Origin: an uncultured Bacteroides sp.
GTDB lineage: Bacteria > Bacteroidota > Bacteroidia > Bacteroidales > Bacteroidaceae
Assembly: GCF_902491285.1 (NCBI RefSeq)
Contig: NZ_CABUHK010000075.1
Coordinates: 1 to 25,656, forward strand
Reading direction: 5' to 3'
DNA length: 25,656 bases
A program made the translations under genes and the position numbers. The notes below the pieces were generated by a model. It was not told the origin of the DNA and searched no databases. It worked only from the letters and a program-made list of their open reading frames with translations. Of the stretch, positions 17,903-25,656 are shown one piece after another; the first letter of the stretch is position 1, and the number at the start of each line of letters is the position of its first letter.

Positions 17903-20428
17903 ATGAAAAAAGGTTTGAAAATCGCAGCTATCACCGTAGGAGTAATTATCATTCTGATGCTCCTTCTTCCTTTCGCCTTCCAAGGTAAGATAGCCGATAT
18001 CGTAAAGACAGAAGGCAACAAGATGCTCAACGCTCAATTTGACTTTAAGAAACTCAACATTAGCCTGTTCCGTAACTTCCCGCAGGCTTCTGTCACTCTC
18101 GAAGATTTCTGGCTGAAAGGTACAGGAGAATTCGCTAACGATACCCTTGTACAAGCCGGAGAAGTTACTGCCGCCATTAATCTATTCTCACTTTTCGGAG
18201 ATAGCGGCTATGATATTTCTAAAATCTTCATTGAAGACACCAAGCTGCACGCCATTGTATTGCCGGACGGGCAAGTCAACTGGGATATTATGAAACCGGA
18301 CACGACCGCAACTGCCGAAACGCCTGCCGCTGAGGAAGAAGAATCTTCTCCTTTCAAAGTGAAATTACAACGTTTCGTCATCAAAAACATGAATCTGGTC
18401 TATGATGACCAACAAGGGAAAATGTATGCTGATATCCGCGACTTCAACGCTATCTGCGCAGGAGACTTGGGAAGTGAACGTACTACCCTGAAACTGGAAG
18501 CGGAAACCAAATCCCTGACTTACAAGATGAACGGGATTCCTTTCCTGGCAAATGCCAATATCTCCGCAAAGATGGATGTAGATGCCGACCTCGCCAATAA
18601 CAAATACACATTAAAGGATAATACGATTCGTCTTAACGCCATCCAAGCCGGCATCGACGGTTGGGTAGCCTTGAAAGACCCGGCTATCGACATGGATTTG
18701 AAACTTAATACGAATGATATCGGTTTCAAGGAAATTCTTTCGTTGATTCCTGCTATCTATGCGACTGAGTTCTCCAGCCTGAAAACAGACGGAACCGCCA
18801 CCCTTACCGCAACAGCCAAAGGTATCCTGCAGGGAGACACCGTTCCTTCATTCAATATTGATATGCAAGTCAAAAATGCCATGTTCCGCTATCCGGCTTT
18901 ACCAGCAGGTGTGGACCAAATCAATATTAGCGCTAACGTTCAGAATCCGGGTGGAAATATTGACCTGACTACCGTTGATATCAATCCGTTCAGCTTCCGC
19001 CTGGCAGGAAATCCGTTCAGCCTGACTGCTAACGTGAAAACTCCAATCAGCGACTCGGACTTTAAAGCTGAAGCGAAAGGTATTCTCAACTTGGGCATGA
19101 TTAAGCAGGTATATCCGCTTGGAGACATGGAATTGAACGGAACAATCGACGCCGATATGCAAATGTCAGGACGTCTCTCCTACATCGAACAGGAACAGTA
19201 TGAACGTATGCAGGCTGCCGGCACTATCGGACTGACAGGCATGAAACTGAAAATGAAAGATATGCCGGATGTAGAGATTAAGAAGTCCCTTTTCACTTTC
19301 ACTCCGAAATATCTCCAGTTGAGCGAAACGACTGTCAATATAGGCAAGAACGACATTACTGCCGACAGCCGGTTTGAAAACTACATTGGTTACGTACTGA
19401 AAGGTACTACTTTGAAAGGAACACTGAATATCCGTTCCAACTATTTCAACCTGAATGATTTCATGACTGCTTCCGCAGATGAAACTGCTACACCGGATGC
19501 AGCGGCTACCGATTCTGTACCTACTTCCACCGGAATTGTTGAAGTGCCGCGTAACATTGACTTCCAGATGGATGCCAATCTGAAACAGGTATTATTCGAT
19601 AAGATGTCCTTCAACAATATGAATGGCAAACTTATCGTAAAAGACGGTAAGGTAGACATGAAGAATTTATCCATGAGTACTATGGGCGGAAACGTGGTTA
19701 TGAACGGATATTATTCGACCGCCAACGTGAAGAAACCGGAACTGAAAGCCGGATTCAAACTGTCGAATATCGTCTTCGCTCAGGCTTATAAAGAACTGGA
19801 TATGGTGCAGAAGATGGCTCCTATCTTCGAAAACCTGAAAGGTAATTTCTCCGGCAGCATCAATGTATTGACAGATTTGGATGCAACCATGAGCCCTGTA
19901 CTGGATACGATGCAGGGAGACGGCAGTCTTTCTACCCGCGATCTTAGCTTAAGCGGAGTGAAAGCAATCGATCTGATAGCCGATGCAGTGAAACAGCCAA
20001 GCCTGAAAGACATGAAGGTAAAAGATATGACACTTGATTTCACTATCAAAGACGGACGTGTAGAAACGCAACCGTTCGATATCAAGATGGGTGATTACAA
20101 TCTGAATCTCGCAGGTAATACAGGGCTTGACCAAACCATTGATTATACTGGAAAAATCAAGCTACCTGCATCCACCGGGAATATCTCCAAACTGATGACT
20201 CTCGACCTGAAAATCGGTGGTTCGTTTACCTCACCGAAAGTCAGTGTCGATACCAAGAGCATGGCAAACCAAGCTGTTGAAGCGGTAGCTGATGAAGCTA
20301 TCAGCAAACTTGGTCAAAAACTTGGTTTGGACTCTGCCGCTACTGCCAATAAGGATTCCATCAAGCAGAAAGTAACGGAAAAGGCTGCTGAAAAGGCATT
20401 GGACTTCTTAAAGAAGAAACTTAAATAA
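17903..20428 (+). CDS. AsmA-family inner-membrane-anchored protein
   Basis: This is an 841-residue protein. An N-terminal transmembrane helix at about 7-27 (IAAITVGVIIILMLLLPFAF) anchors it, and the rest is periplasmic. The early pattern of FNFPQ-type sequence (ISLFRNFPQASVTLEDF), then repeated beta-strand-rich segments, and a C-terminal AsmA_2-like region (about 600-800) identify it as AsmA/TamB-related. Such proteins are long hydrophobic-groove structures linked to phospholipid transfer and outer-membrane homeostasis. A short acidic, Ala/Thr-rich linker lies at about 133-150, and another Ala/Thr-rich stretch near 525-545. It is followed 24 nt later by the YciO-like gene. The AsmA call rests on overall resemblance; the exact role is not known. 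Confidence 0.85.
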   Translation: MKKGLKIAAITVGVIIILMLLLPFAFQGKIADIVKTEGNKMLNAQFDFKKLNISLFRNFPQASVTLEDFWLKGTGEFANDTLVQAGEVTAAINLFSLFGDSGYDISKIFIEDTKLHAIVLPDGQVNWDIMKPDTTATAETPAAEEEESSPFKVKLQRFVIKNMNLVYDDQQGKMYADIRDFNAICAGDLGSERTTLKLEAETKSLTYKMNGIPFLANANISAKMDVDADLANNKYTLKDNTIRLNAIQAGIDGWVALKDPAIDMDLKLNTNDIGFKEILSLIPAIYATEFSSLKTDGTATLTATAKGILQGDTVPSFNIDMQVKNAMFRYPALPAGVDQINISANVQNPGGNIDLTTVDINPFSFRLAGNPFSLTANVKTPISDSDFKAEAKGILNLGMIKQVYPLGDMELNGTIDADMQMSGRLSYIEQEQYERMQAAGTIGLTGMKLKMKDMPDVEIKKSLFTFTPKYLQLSETTVNIGKNDITADSRFENYIGYVLKGTTLKGTLNIRSNYFNLNDFMTASADETATPDAAATDSVPTSTGIVEVPRNIDFQMDANLKQVLFDKMSFNNMNGKLIVKDGKVDMKNLSMSTMGGNVVMNGYYSTANVKKPELKAGFKLSNIVFAQAYKELDMVQKMAPIFENLKGNFSGSINVLTDLDATMSPVLDTMQGDGSLSTRDLSLSGVKAIDLIADAVKQPSLKDMKVKDMTLDFTIKDGRVETQPFDIKMGDYNLNLAGNTGLDQTIDYTGKIKLPASTGNISKLMTLDLKIGGSFTSPKVSVDTKSMANQAVEAVADEAISKLGQKLGLDSAATANKDSIKQKVTEKAAEKALDFLKKKLK

Positions 20429-20452
20429 AGAACAAGGGAAGGAGAAGAGGTT

Positions 20453-21067
20453 ATGCTTCTGAAATTATATGATAAAAATAATAACCCGCAGGATTTACAA
20501 CAAGTAATTGACATCCTGAACGACGGCGGGCTTATCATCTATCCAACTGATACGATGTATGCCATCGGTTGCCACGGTCTGAAAGAACGTGCAATAGAAC
20601 GGATATGCCGAATCAAAGAGATAGACCCTCGCAAAAACAACCTGTCTATCATTTGTTATGACTTGAGTAGTATCAGCGAATATGCCAAGGTAGACAATAG
20701 TGTGTTCAAGCTTATGAAGCATAACCTTCCGGGGCCATTCACCTTTATCCTGAACGGTACGAACCGCTTACCCAAGATTTTCCGTAACCGGAAAGAAGTC
20801 GGTATCCGTATGCCGGACAATAACATTATCCGTGAGATTGCCCGGTTGCTCGACGCCCCCATTATGACTACCACCCTACCATATGACGAACATGAGGATT
20901 TGGAATACATGACTGACCCCGAACTTATAGACGAAAAGTTCGGTGACACAGTAGACTTAATCATCGATGGTGGTATCGGAGGAATAGAACCTTCGACAAT
21001 AGTAAAATGCACAGAAGGCGAGATAGAAATCGTTCGGCAAGGGAAAGGCTGGTTGGAAGAGAATTAA
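20453..21067 (+). CDS. yciO: YciO-like YrdC-domain protein
   Basis: This 204-residue cytosolic protein is made of a single YrdC domain, with length and sequence pattern close to E. coli YciO. Recognisable stretches are IIYPTDTMYAIGC (28-40), LMKHNLPGPFTFIL (87-100), GIRMPDNNI (117-125) and STIVKCTEG (181-189). YrdC relatives TsaC/Sua5 make threonylcarbamoyl-AMP for tRNA t6A. The YciO branch is related but its physiological role is less settled, so tRNA modification is possible but not certain. It lies 24 nt downstream of the AsmA-family gene, with a strong purine-rich ribosome-binding site (GGGAAGGAGAAGAGG), which suggests good translation. Confidence 0.88.
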   Translation: MLLKLYDKNNNPQDLQQVIDILNDGGLIIYPTDTMYAIGCHGLKERAIERICRIKEIDPRKNNLSIICYDLSSISEYAKVDNSVFKLMKHNLPGPFTFILNGTNRLPKIFRNRKEVGIRMPDNNIIREIARLLDAPIMTTTLPYDEHEDLEYMTDPELIDEKFGDTVDLIIDGGIGGIEPSTIVKCTEGEIEIVRQGKGWLEEN

Positions 21068-21095
21068 TTTTTCTTCTATCAAATACCTATCAGAC

Positions 21096-21139
21096 AAAAA
21101 TGGGCTGCAATCAATCAAACACCGATGCAGCCCATTTTT
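21096..21139. terminator. Bidirectional terminator between convergent yciO-like gene and nagB
   Basis: AAAAATGGGCTGCA (21096-21109) pairs perfectly with TGCAGCCCATTTTT (21126-21139) around a 16-nt loop. A-run on one side and T-run on the other serve both strands. It sits 29 nt after the yciO-like stop and 20 nt after the nagB stop. Confidence 0.9.
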
Positions 21140-21158
21140 TATAGAGTTTATCCTCTCC

Positions 21159-21971
21159 TTATTTTATCAAGGATTCCGGATCCAAATGAGTAGATTCAAT
21201 ATCTTTAAAGTAACGATAAGTACCTACTTTCAGTTCAACAGTAGCAGCATCGTCACAAACGATAATACCTTTTTCATGCATCTGCAAAGCACTGATAGTC
21301 CACATCTGAGTGATTGCACCTTCTACAGCATGATACAAAGCACGTGCCTTGTTATGACCGTTCACGATAATCATCACTTCTTTTGCAGAAAGTACAGTAC
21401 CCACACCCACTGTCAATGAAGTCTTGGGAACTTTGTTGATATCATTATCAAAGAAACGAGAGTTGGCAATGATTGTATCCATTGTCAATGTCTTCTGACG
21501 AGTGCGTGAAGTCAGGGAAGAACCCGGCTCATTGAATGCGATATGTCCGTCAGGTCCGATACCACCCATAAACAAGTCGATACCACCGTAAGACTTAATC
21601 TTTTCTTCGTAACGTGCACATTCCGCATCCAAGTCAGGAGCATTACCATTCAGGATATTTGTATTCTCCGGTTTGATGTCGATATGGCTGAAAAAGTTAT
21701 TCCACATAAAAGAATAGTAGCTTTCCGGATGTTCTTTCGGCAATCCCACATATTCGTCCATGTTGAATGTCACTACATTTTGGAAAGAAACGATACCTTT
21801 CTTATTCAAGTCAATCAACGCTTTGTACATACCCAGAGGAGAAGATCCGGTAGGGCAACCCAATACAAATGGTTTTTCGGGAGTCGGATTAGCAGCCTTT
21901 ATTTTTGCAGCAACATAATGTGCAGCCCACTGAGATACGGACTGGTAGTCCGGTTGAATAATTAATCTCAT
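21159..21971 (-). CDS. nagB: Glucosamine-6-phosphate deaminase
   Basis: This 270-residue cytosolic enzyme converts glucosamine 6-phosphate to fructose 6-phosphate and ammonia, feeding amino sugars into glycolysis. The active-site residues sit at the same numbers as in the well-studied E. coli enzyme: Asp72 in NMDEYVG, Asp141 and His143 in [12 protein letters not shown], and Glu148. The phosphate-binding loop is PTGSSPLG (40-47). The length is usual (E. coli 266). It lies 51 nt downstream of the flavodiiron gene on the same strand, so readthrough is possible. TATATTTA before the start is only a near match to a -7 box. Confidence 0.97.
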   Translation of the reverse strand: MRLIIQPDYQSVSQWAAHYVAAKIKAANPTPEKPFVLGCPTGSSPLGMYKALIDLNKKGIVSFQNVVTFNMDEYVGLPKEHPESYYSFMWNNFFSHIDIKPENTNILNGNAPDLDAECARYEEKIKSYGGIDLFMGGIGPDGHIAFNEPGSSLTSRTRQKTLTMDTIIANSRFFDNDINKVPKTSLTVGVGTVLSAKEVMIIVNGHNKARALYHAVEGAITQMWTISALQMHEKGIIVCDDAATVELKVGTYRYFKDIESTHLDPESLIK

Positions 21972-22022
21972 AAGTCGATTGTTTTATAGGTTAGTAATAA
22001 ATATATTATCTCATTCACTGTA

Positions 22023-23219
22023 TTAACGGTCTTTCTTCAAGCGCTCCGCCATTGCACGCGCCAGATTTTCGCATTGAGTATAAGTAATGTCTTTCATCGC
22101 CTGCTTCATCTCCACCGGATCACCTATCAACTCAAATTTGCTCTTTTCCGCAAACTCAGCCAGACGCTTCACAGCAGCACCTGCCCATGTGAAAGAACCG
22201 AAATAGCCTAAATAGCGACCTTTCACCTCACGCAACAGAATCTTCGAAAGTAATGCTTCCACTTCCGGGAAAATCTGATTGCTATAAGTAGGCGAACCTA
22301 TGATTAATCCCTTGTAACGGAAAATATCTGCTATAATATAAGAAGGATGACTCTTCGTCACATTGTGCATAACGATATTCTTGACTCCCTGCGCCGAAAG
22401 TTCCGCCGCAATAGCCTCAGCCATTTGTTCTGTATTTCCATACATACTTCCGTATGCAATAACTACCCCCTCATCTGCATCATAACGGCTCAAGCGGTCA
22501 TAGATACCTATCACTTTAGCTATATTTTCTGTCCATACCGGCCCGTGAGTAGAGCAAATAGCAGAAATAGGAAGTCCGCCCAGTTTCTGCAACGCTTTTT
22601 GCACAGGGCTTCCGTATTTACCTACAATATTAGAATAATAGCGAACCATTTCTCCCCAGTACTTGTCTACATTCATACGGGTATCCAGAAAACCACCGTC
22701 CAGCGTACCGAAACATCCGAATCCGTCACCGGAGAAAAGAATTCCATCCGTTTCGTCAAATGTCATCATCGTTTCCGGCCAGTGTACCATCGGAGTCATA
22801 TAAAAACGCAGTTTATGACGTCCTAAAGCAAGGAAGTCTCCGTCCTTCACCAGATATTGTTCCCCGGTCACGCCATAAAAACCTTCAATCATACCGAATG
22901 TCTGCTTATTCCCCACGATAATAATTTCAGGGTAATGTTGCTTTATCAGTCGGATAGAACCGGAGTGGTCAGGCTCCATATGATTTATAATCAAATAATT
23001 AATAGGACGTTCTCCGATCACTTGCTTAATCTTACGCAAGTAAACTTCAAAATAACAGATGTCCACCGTATCCACCAATGCCACCATTTCATCATCAATC
23101 AGATAAGAGTTATATGAAACTCCATAGGGCAATGGCCACATCGCTTCAAATCGGTGCTTATTCCGGTCATTTACTCCCACATAGTGGACATTTCCTTTAA
23201 TTCTTGTTTTATGTTCCAT
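22023..23219 (-). CDS. Flavodiiron protein (A-type flavoprotein, FprA family)
   Basis: This 398-residue cytosolic protein reduces oxygen and/or nitric oxide, protecting anaerobes from oxidative or nitrosative stress. The metallo-beta-lactamase-like part (about 10-245) has the diiron ligands: HMEPDH giving His80, Glu82, Asp84; His146 in MVHWPE; Asp165 in SGDGFG; and His225 in STHGP. The flavodoxin domain (about 252-395) binds FMN through YGSMYGNTE (256-264) and GSPTYSNQ. There is no rubredoxin domain, so a separate electron donor is needed. Oxygen versus NO preference cannot be read from the sequence. Its gene lies between the radical SAM gene (58 nt upstream) and nagB. Confidence 0.95.
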   Translation of the reverse strand: MEHKTRIKGNVHYVGVNDRNKHRFEAMWPLPYGVSYNSYLIDDEMVALVDTVDICYFEVYLRKIKQVIGERPINYLIINHMEPDHSGSIRLIKQHYPEIIIVGNKQTFGMIEGFYGVTGEQYLVKDGDFLALGRHKLRFYMTPMVHWPETMMTFDETDGILFSGDGFGCFGTLDGGFLDTRMNVDKYWGEMVRYYSNIVGKYGSPVQKALQKLGGLPISAICSTHGPVWTENIAKVIGIYDRLSRYDADEGVVIAYGSMYGNTEQMAEAIAAELSAQGVKNIVMHNVTKSHPSYIIADIFRYKGLIIGSPTYSNQIFPEVEALLSKILLREVKGRYLGYFGSFTWAGAAVKRLAEFAEKSKFELIGDPVEMKQAMKDITYTQCENLARAMAERLKKDR

Positions 23220-23277
23220 TCTTCAGTTACATTAAAAAGTCTCTCTCACCACCCGATATTCCCCAAATAGATATTTA

Positions 23278-24255
23278 TCAGGTAGTAAATTTATCGTCTG
23301 CAAAAATAATCCTTTTTTCCGAATCCCTATACTTCTTGCCTTGATAAGCATCCCTTTCTTTCATTCTTTTTTGTAAACGTGCTACAAATTCATAATTTTT
23401 CAGCCCCCAGTCCGGAGCTATTAATAAATCTTTAGGAGATTGGGAGACAAAACGCTCCACTACTATATCAGGACGAAGATGCTCTACATAGTCAATCACT
23501 AAATCGATATACTCGCTGACCTCTGTAAACAAATGAAAATCAGCGGGATTCTCAGCATACTCATGAGCCATACGCGTGCCGCGAATCAGTTGCAACTGAT
23601 GAATTTTCAGAGTACTCAACGGCAGTTCTGAAAGTATCTCCGCCTGTTCCACCATCGTATCATGTGTTTCTCCCGGAAGCCCGAGGATAATATGCCCACC
23701 TGTCAGGATACCACAGGCCGCAGTCCGCCGGACAGTTTCCACAGTATCCACGTAAGTATGCCCCCTGTTTATACGTTGTAACGTCTTATCGCAAGTACTT
23801 TCAATACCATATTCCACCATAAGAAAAGTATGCCTGTTCAATTCTTCCAAATAGCGCAACAAGCCCTCCGGCATACAATCCGGACGTGTCCCTATTACCA
23901 AACCTACAACATCTTCTACTTTCAGCGCCTCTTCATATTTACGCTTCAGTCCTTCCAATTCCGCATAAGTATTGGTATAAGCCTGAAAATAGGCCAAATA
24001 CTTCATATCCGGATATTTATGAGCGAAAAAACATTTCCCCTCTTCCAGTTGGGTAGCGACAGATTTCTCTGTCCGACAATAATCCGGGTTAAAAGTCTGG
24101 TTGTTGCAATAGGTACAGCCACCCCACCCTTTCGTCCCGTCCCGATTGGGACAAGTGAAACCCGCATTCAACGAAATCTTTTGTACTTTGTAGGGAAAAT
24201 ACTTTCGCAAAAAGGTCGGAAAATCATTATATAAGATATGTGTAGACATCTTCAT
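23278..24255 (-). CDS. Radical SAM protein of the TIGR01212 / YhcC type
   Basis: This 325-residue protein has a Cys35-x11-Cys47-x2-Cys50 cluster motif (ending GGCTYC) binding a 4Fe-4S centre, the atypical spacing seen in the YhcC/TIGR01212 family. Other family marks are NAGFTCPNRDG (30-40), YFQAYTNTY, IGTRPDC, MVEYGIESTCDKTL, INRGHTY and GGHIILGLPGET. The reaction of this family is not established, so no function is assigned. A second ATG two codons in (24249) is an equal start candidate. It lies 58 nt upstream of the flavodiiron gene and may share its transcript. Confidence 0.92.
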   Translation of the reverse strand: MKMSTHILYNDFPTFLRKYFPYKVQKISLNAGFTCPNRDGTKGWGGCTYCNNQTFNPDYCRTEKSVATQLEEGKCFFAHKYPDMKYLAYFQAYTNTYAELEGLKRKYEEALKVEDVVGLVIGTRPDCMPEGLLRYLEELNRHTFLMVEYGIESTCDKTLQRINRGHTYVDTVETVRRTAACGILTGGHIILGLPGETHDTMVEQAEILSELPLSTLKIHQLQLIRGTRMAHEYAENPADFHLFTEVSEYIDLVIDYVEHLRPDIVVERFVSQSPKDLLIAPDWGLKNYEFVARLQKRMKERDAYQGKKYRDSEKRIIFADDKFTT

Positions 24256-24279
24256 TCTGTTATTTTACTATTTAATCAA

Positions 24280-24287
24280 CAAACATA
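24280..24287 (-). promoter_or_regulatory. Putative -7 box for the radical SAM gene
   Basis: On the minus strand, TATGTTTG (24287 down to 24280) matches TAnnTTTG. It predicts a start near 24273 and a leader of about 18 nt. No TTTG is found at the right -33 distance. Confidence 0.45.
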
Positions 24288-24400
24288 AGAAAAATCAGTG
24301 AGTTACGGAAAGATGCCCCAAAATATCTTCAATATATTAAAATAATCATAAAGTCCATAAGATAAATTAATAAATATGGTAATTTAAAAATCTATTTAAT

Positions 24401-24556
24401 TAGCTTTGCCTTGATTTTAGGCATTGACGGGAGGATACTTGTGAAAGTCTTGTGCAATTTATTCCCCAATTATGATTTCATCTCACCATACCCCATGCAA
24501 CTCTCGTCAATAAAATTATCCTTTTTATATTCTTAAGAATATAAAAAGGATTTTTT
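24401..24556 (+). ncRNA. Candidate small RNA, intergenic and opposite to both neighbours
   Basis: TAGCTTTG (24401-24408) is a perfect -7 match, predicting a start near 24415. ATTGACGGGAG (24423-24433) pairs with CTCTCGTCAAT (24501-24511) as an 11-bp closing stem with one G-U pair. On the opposite strand that pair would be a C-A mismatch, which favours a + strand RNA. Inside, GUGAAA (24441-24446) can pair with UUUCAU (24476-24481). A strong terminator hairpin follows. The expected RNA is about 140 nt. There is no convincing open frame and no clear -33 box. It matches no RNA family I recognise. Confidence 0.5.
24518..24556 (+). terminator. 34-bp perfect palindrome followed by T6, + strand terminator
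   Basis: ATCCTTTTTATATTCTT (24518-24534) and AAGAATATAAAAAGGAT (24535-24551) are exact reverse complements, folding with a TTAA loop. T6 follows on the + strand (24551-24556), the better direction. On the minus strand the stem is followed by AATTTTATT, so it may also end the LytTR transcript, whose stop is about 80 nt away. No + strand gene precedes it other than the candidate small RNA. Confidence 0.85.
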
Positions 24557-24632
24557 ATTCAACAATATATGATATACAAGTTCTCCTTCAAACCAATGAG
24601 CCCAAGATTTAATCTTTATCAAAAGAAAGAAT

Positions 24633-25445
24633 TTATAATCCCAGTCTTTCTTTCAACAATCGATAACCGGAAAGGCTCACCCGAAGCTTAACTCCGTTTT
24701 TCAGTAATAACTGATAGGTTTCCTTTCCGAAAAGTTCGACACGGGAAATCTGTGTCACATTGACAATAGTCGAACGATGAACACGGACGAAAGTTTCAGG
24801 CGGAAGATGTGTTTCGAAATACTTCATCGTCTGTTCCTTCAGATATTCCCCGGAAGGAGTTATCAACATCACATAGTCTCCACAAGCTTGTATGTAAATC
24901 AGTTCTTCCGACTTTACCAGATGAATTTTAGAGCCATCCTTTACTGTGATACGGTCAATTAACTCAATCGGTGGTTCAGTTTGCTGTTCAGCCACCTGAT
25001 GTACAACCAGTTCTTTTTCAAGTTCCCGGTTCAAGACTTCTTCTTTAGCTACAATCAAGCGATACCATAGAGTCACCGCAATCAAAGCCGGTAGTCCGAA
25101 TAATAATCGGAAAGGTACTGTTTCGGCAAAAGGGATATAAGATACACCCGTAATTCGCACCATAATATCATACACCATAAAACTACCTGCCAGCCAGAGC
25201 AAACTTCCAACCAATATCATAATGATATCCGTCTGAAACAGCGAAACAAGTCCGATGACAAACCAAGCCAGATAGGCAATAGCTGCCAGCCAACCAACCG
25301 TTGCTATTCCGTCCACCAAAGCGGGAATATAGTCGACTCCGGTATACCAACACAACAAGGCAACCTGGAATGCCACTAAAATCAACACCAATGCCAGCAT
25401 CGGAATCCAACGATAAGGATAATCTATAATCGGATGTGCCTTCAT
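24633..25445 (-). CDS. Membrane-anchored LytTR-type transcription regulator
   Basis: This is a 270-residue protein. Four transmembrane helices lie at about 12-32, 45-67, 73-95 and 112-132. A short charged helix, possibly a coiled coil (133-153), follows, then a LytTR DNA-binding domain at about 163-268. Typical LytTR stretches are IYIQACGDYVMLITPSGEYL, FVRVHRSTIVNV (219-230) and LRVSLSGYRLLKERL. There is no receiver domain, so it is not a classical response regulator. Signals probably reach it through the membrane part or a partner. A LiaF-like gene ends 3 nt upstream of this start, on the same strand, which points to a cell-envelope-sensing pair. Target genes unknown. Confidence 0.9.
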   Translation of the reverse strand: MKAHPIIDYPYRWIPMLALVLILVAFQVALLCWYTGVDYIPALVDGIATVGWLAAIAYLAWFVIGLVSLFQTDIIMILVGSLLWLAGSFMVYDIMVRITGVSYIPFAETVPFRLLFGLPALIAVTLWYRLIVAKEEVLNRELEKELVVHQVAEQQTEPPIELIDRITVKDGSKIHLVKSEELIYIQACGDYVMLITPSGEYLKEQTMKYFETHLPPETFVRVHRSTIVNVTQISRVELFGKETYQLLLKNGVKLRVSLSGYRLLKERLGL

Positions 25446-25448
25446 ATG

Positions 25449-25610
25449 CTAACCTTTCACTTCCAGGCCACCGAAAGAAATCGTACCCCGAATCACTAAT
25501 ATACTATCTTGGTTAACATTCCCATTTTGCCAACGTTTGTCATCACACCCGCCAAAAAACGCATTACATTTAAACACAACTTTCCAATCGGAAGGTACAT
25601 AGGTTCTTCG
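25449..25610 (-). pseudogene. C-terminal fragment of a LiaF-like protein, frame interrupted near the window edge
   Basis: The minus-strand frame from 25610 to a TAG at 25449-25451 encodes 53 residues. They include YVPSDWKV, NAFFGGCDDKR, and SILVIRGTISFGGLEVKG. This is the C-terminal pattern of LiaF-like (cell-wall-active-antibiotic response) proteins, where paired FGG turns and VPxDW recur. The frame is stopped by TGA at 25613-25611, ten codons before the VPSDW motif, and has no ATG. Neither other minus frame continues the family pattern further right. The piece is therefore either a broken gene or one side of a rearrangement. It is placed directly upstream of the LytTR gene. Confidence 0.6.
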
Positions 25611-25656
25611 TCAAATTTGGTGGTACTTCTTCTATTGTGAATAAAGAATCTTGGCT

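Noticed and set aside
24423..24511. 6S RNA or signal recognition particle RNA
   Set aside because: The closed region is only about 90 nt, without a 6S-type central bubble or the conserved SRP tetraloop and GGAAGG-type core.
25604..25656. Aspartokinase-like start (KFGGTS) on the + strand
   Set aside because: The stretch resembles the N-terminus of aspartokinases, but there is no start codon before it and the residues around KFGGTS do not fit the full signature. The LiaF-like reading fits the neighbour better.
1..25656. tRNA, rRNA, insertion sequence or transposase genes
   Set aside because: No tRNA or rRNA core sequences, transposase motifs or terminal inverted repeats flanking a gene were found.

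Overview
The window looks like a chromosomal segment of a gut Bacteroides species. The reasons are moderate GC, AT-rich intergenic DNA, promoters of the Bacteroidetes type (TAnnTTTG at -7, TTTG at -33), mostly weak ribosome-binding sites, and gene families typical of the genus. I infer the genus from gene content and promoter style; the sequence does not prove it.

Region A (about 1-13300) is a pectin-degrading island. A secreted protein with two GH43 domains is read leftward (212-2572). Divergent from it is a six-gene operon read rightward (2788-13216): a GH2 enzyme, a CE12-type rhamnogalacturonan acetylesterase, a GH28 lipoprotein, a small secreted protein of unknown function, a second GH28 and a GH106 alpha-L-rhamnosidase. 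The last four reading frames overlap, and a strong hairpin terminator follows at 13261-13295. Together the set fits deacetylation and exo-type trimming of rhamnogalacturonan-I-like oligosaccharides: rhamnose, galacturonic acid, and arabinose or galactose side-chain sugars. No susC/susD pair, polysaccharide lyase or pectin-type regulator lies in the window, so uptake and sensing must be encoded elsewhere.

Region B (13482-21140) is mostly housekeeping. A MalY/PatB-type aminotransferase (leftward) and a Cof-type HAD phosphatase (rightward) diverge from a compact promoter in which two -7 boxes form a perfect 17-bp palindrome. A Pif1-like helicase fused to TPR repeats follows the phosphatase. A 370-bp gene-free stretch then carries four 22-bp tandem repeats with internal dyads. 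Next come an AsmA-family membrane protein and a YciO/YrdC-family protein, closed by a bidirectional terminator.

Region C (21159-25656) is read leftward. It holds nagB (glucosamine-6-phosphate deaminase), a flavodiiron protein, a YhcC/TIGR01212-type radical SAM protein, a gap with a candidate + strand small RNA (24401-24556), a membrane-anchored LytTR regulator, and the C-terminal end of a LiaF-like protein. The LiaF-like frame is interrupted by a stop near the right edge, and a LiaF-like motif appears on the opposite strand beside it. This may be an inversion junction.

The observations most worth following are the candidate small RNA, the possible inversion in the LiaF-like gene, the 22-bp repeat block, the palindromic divergent promoter, and the unknown small secreted protein inside the pectin operon.
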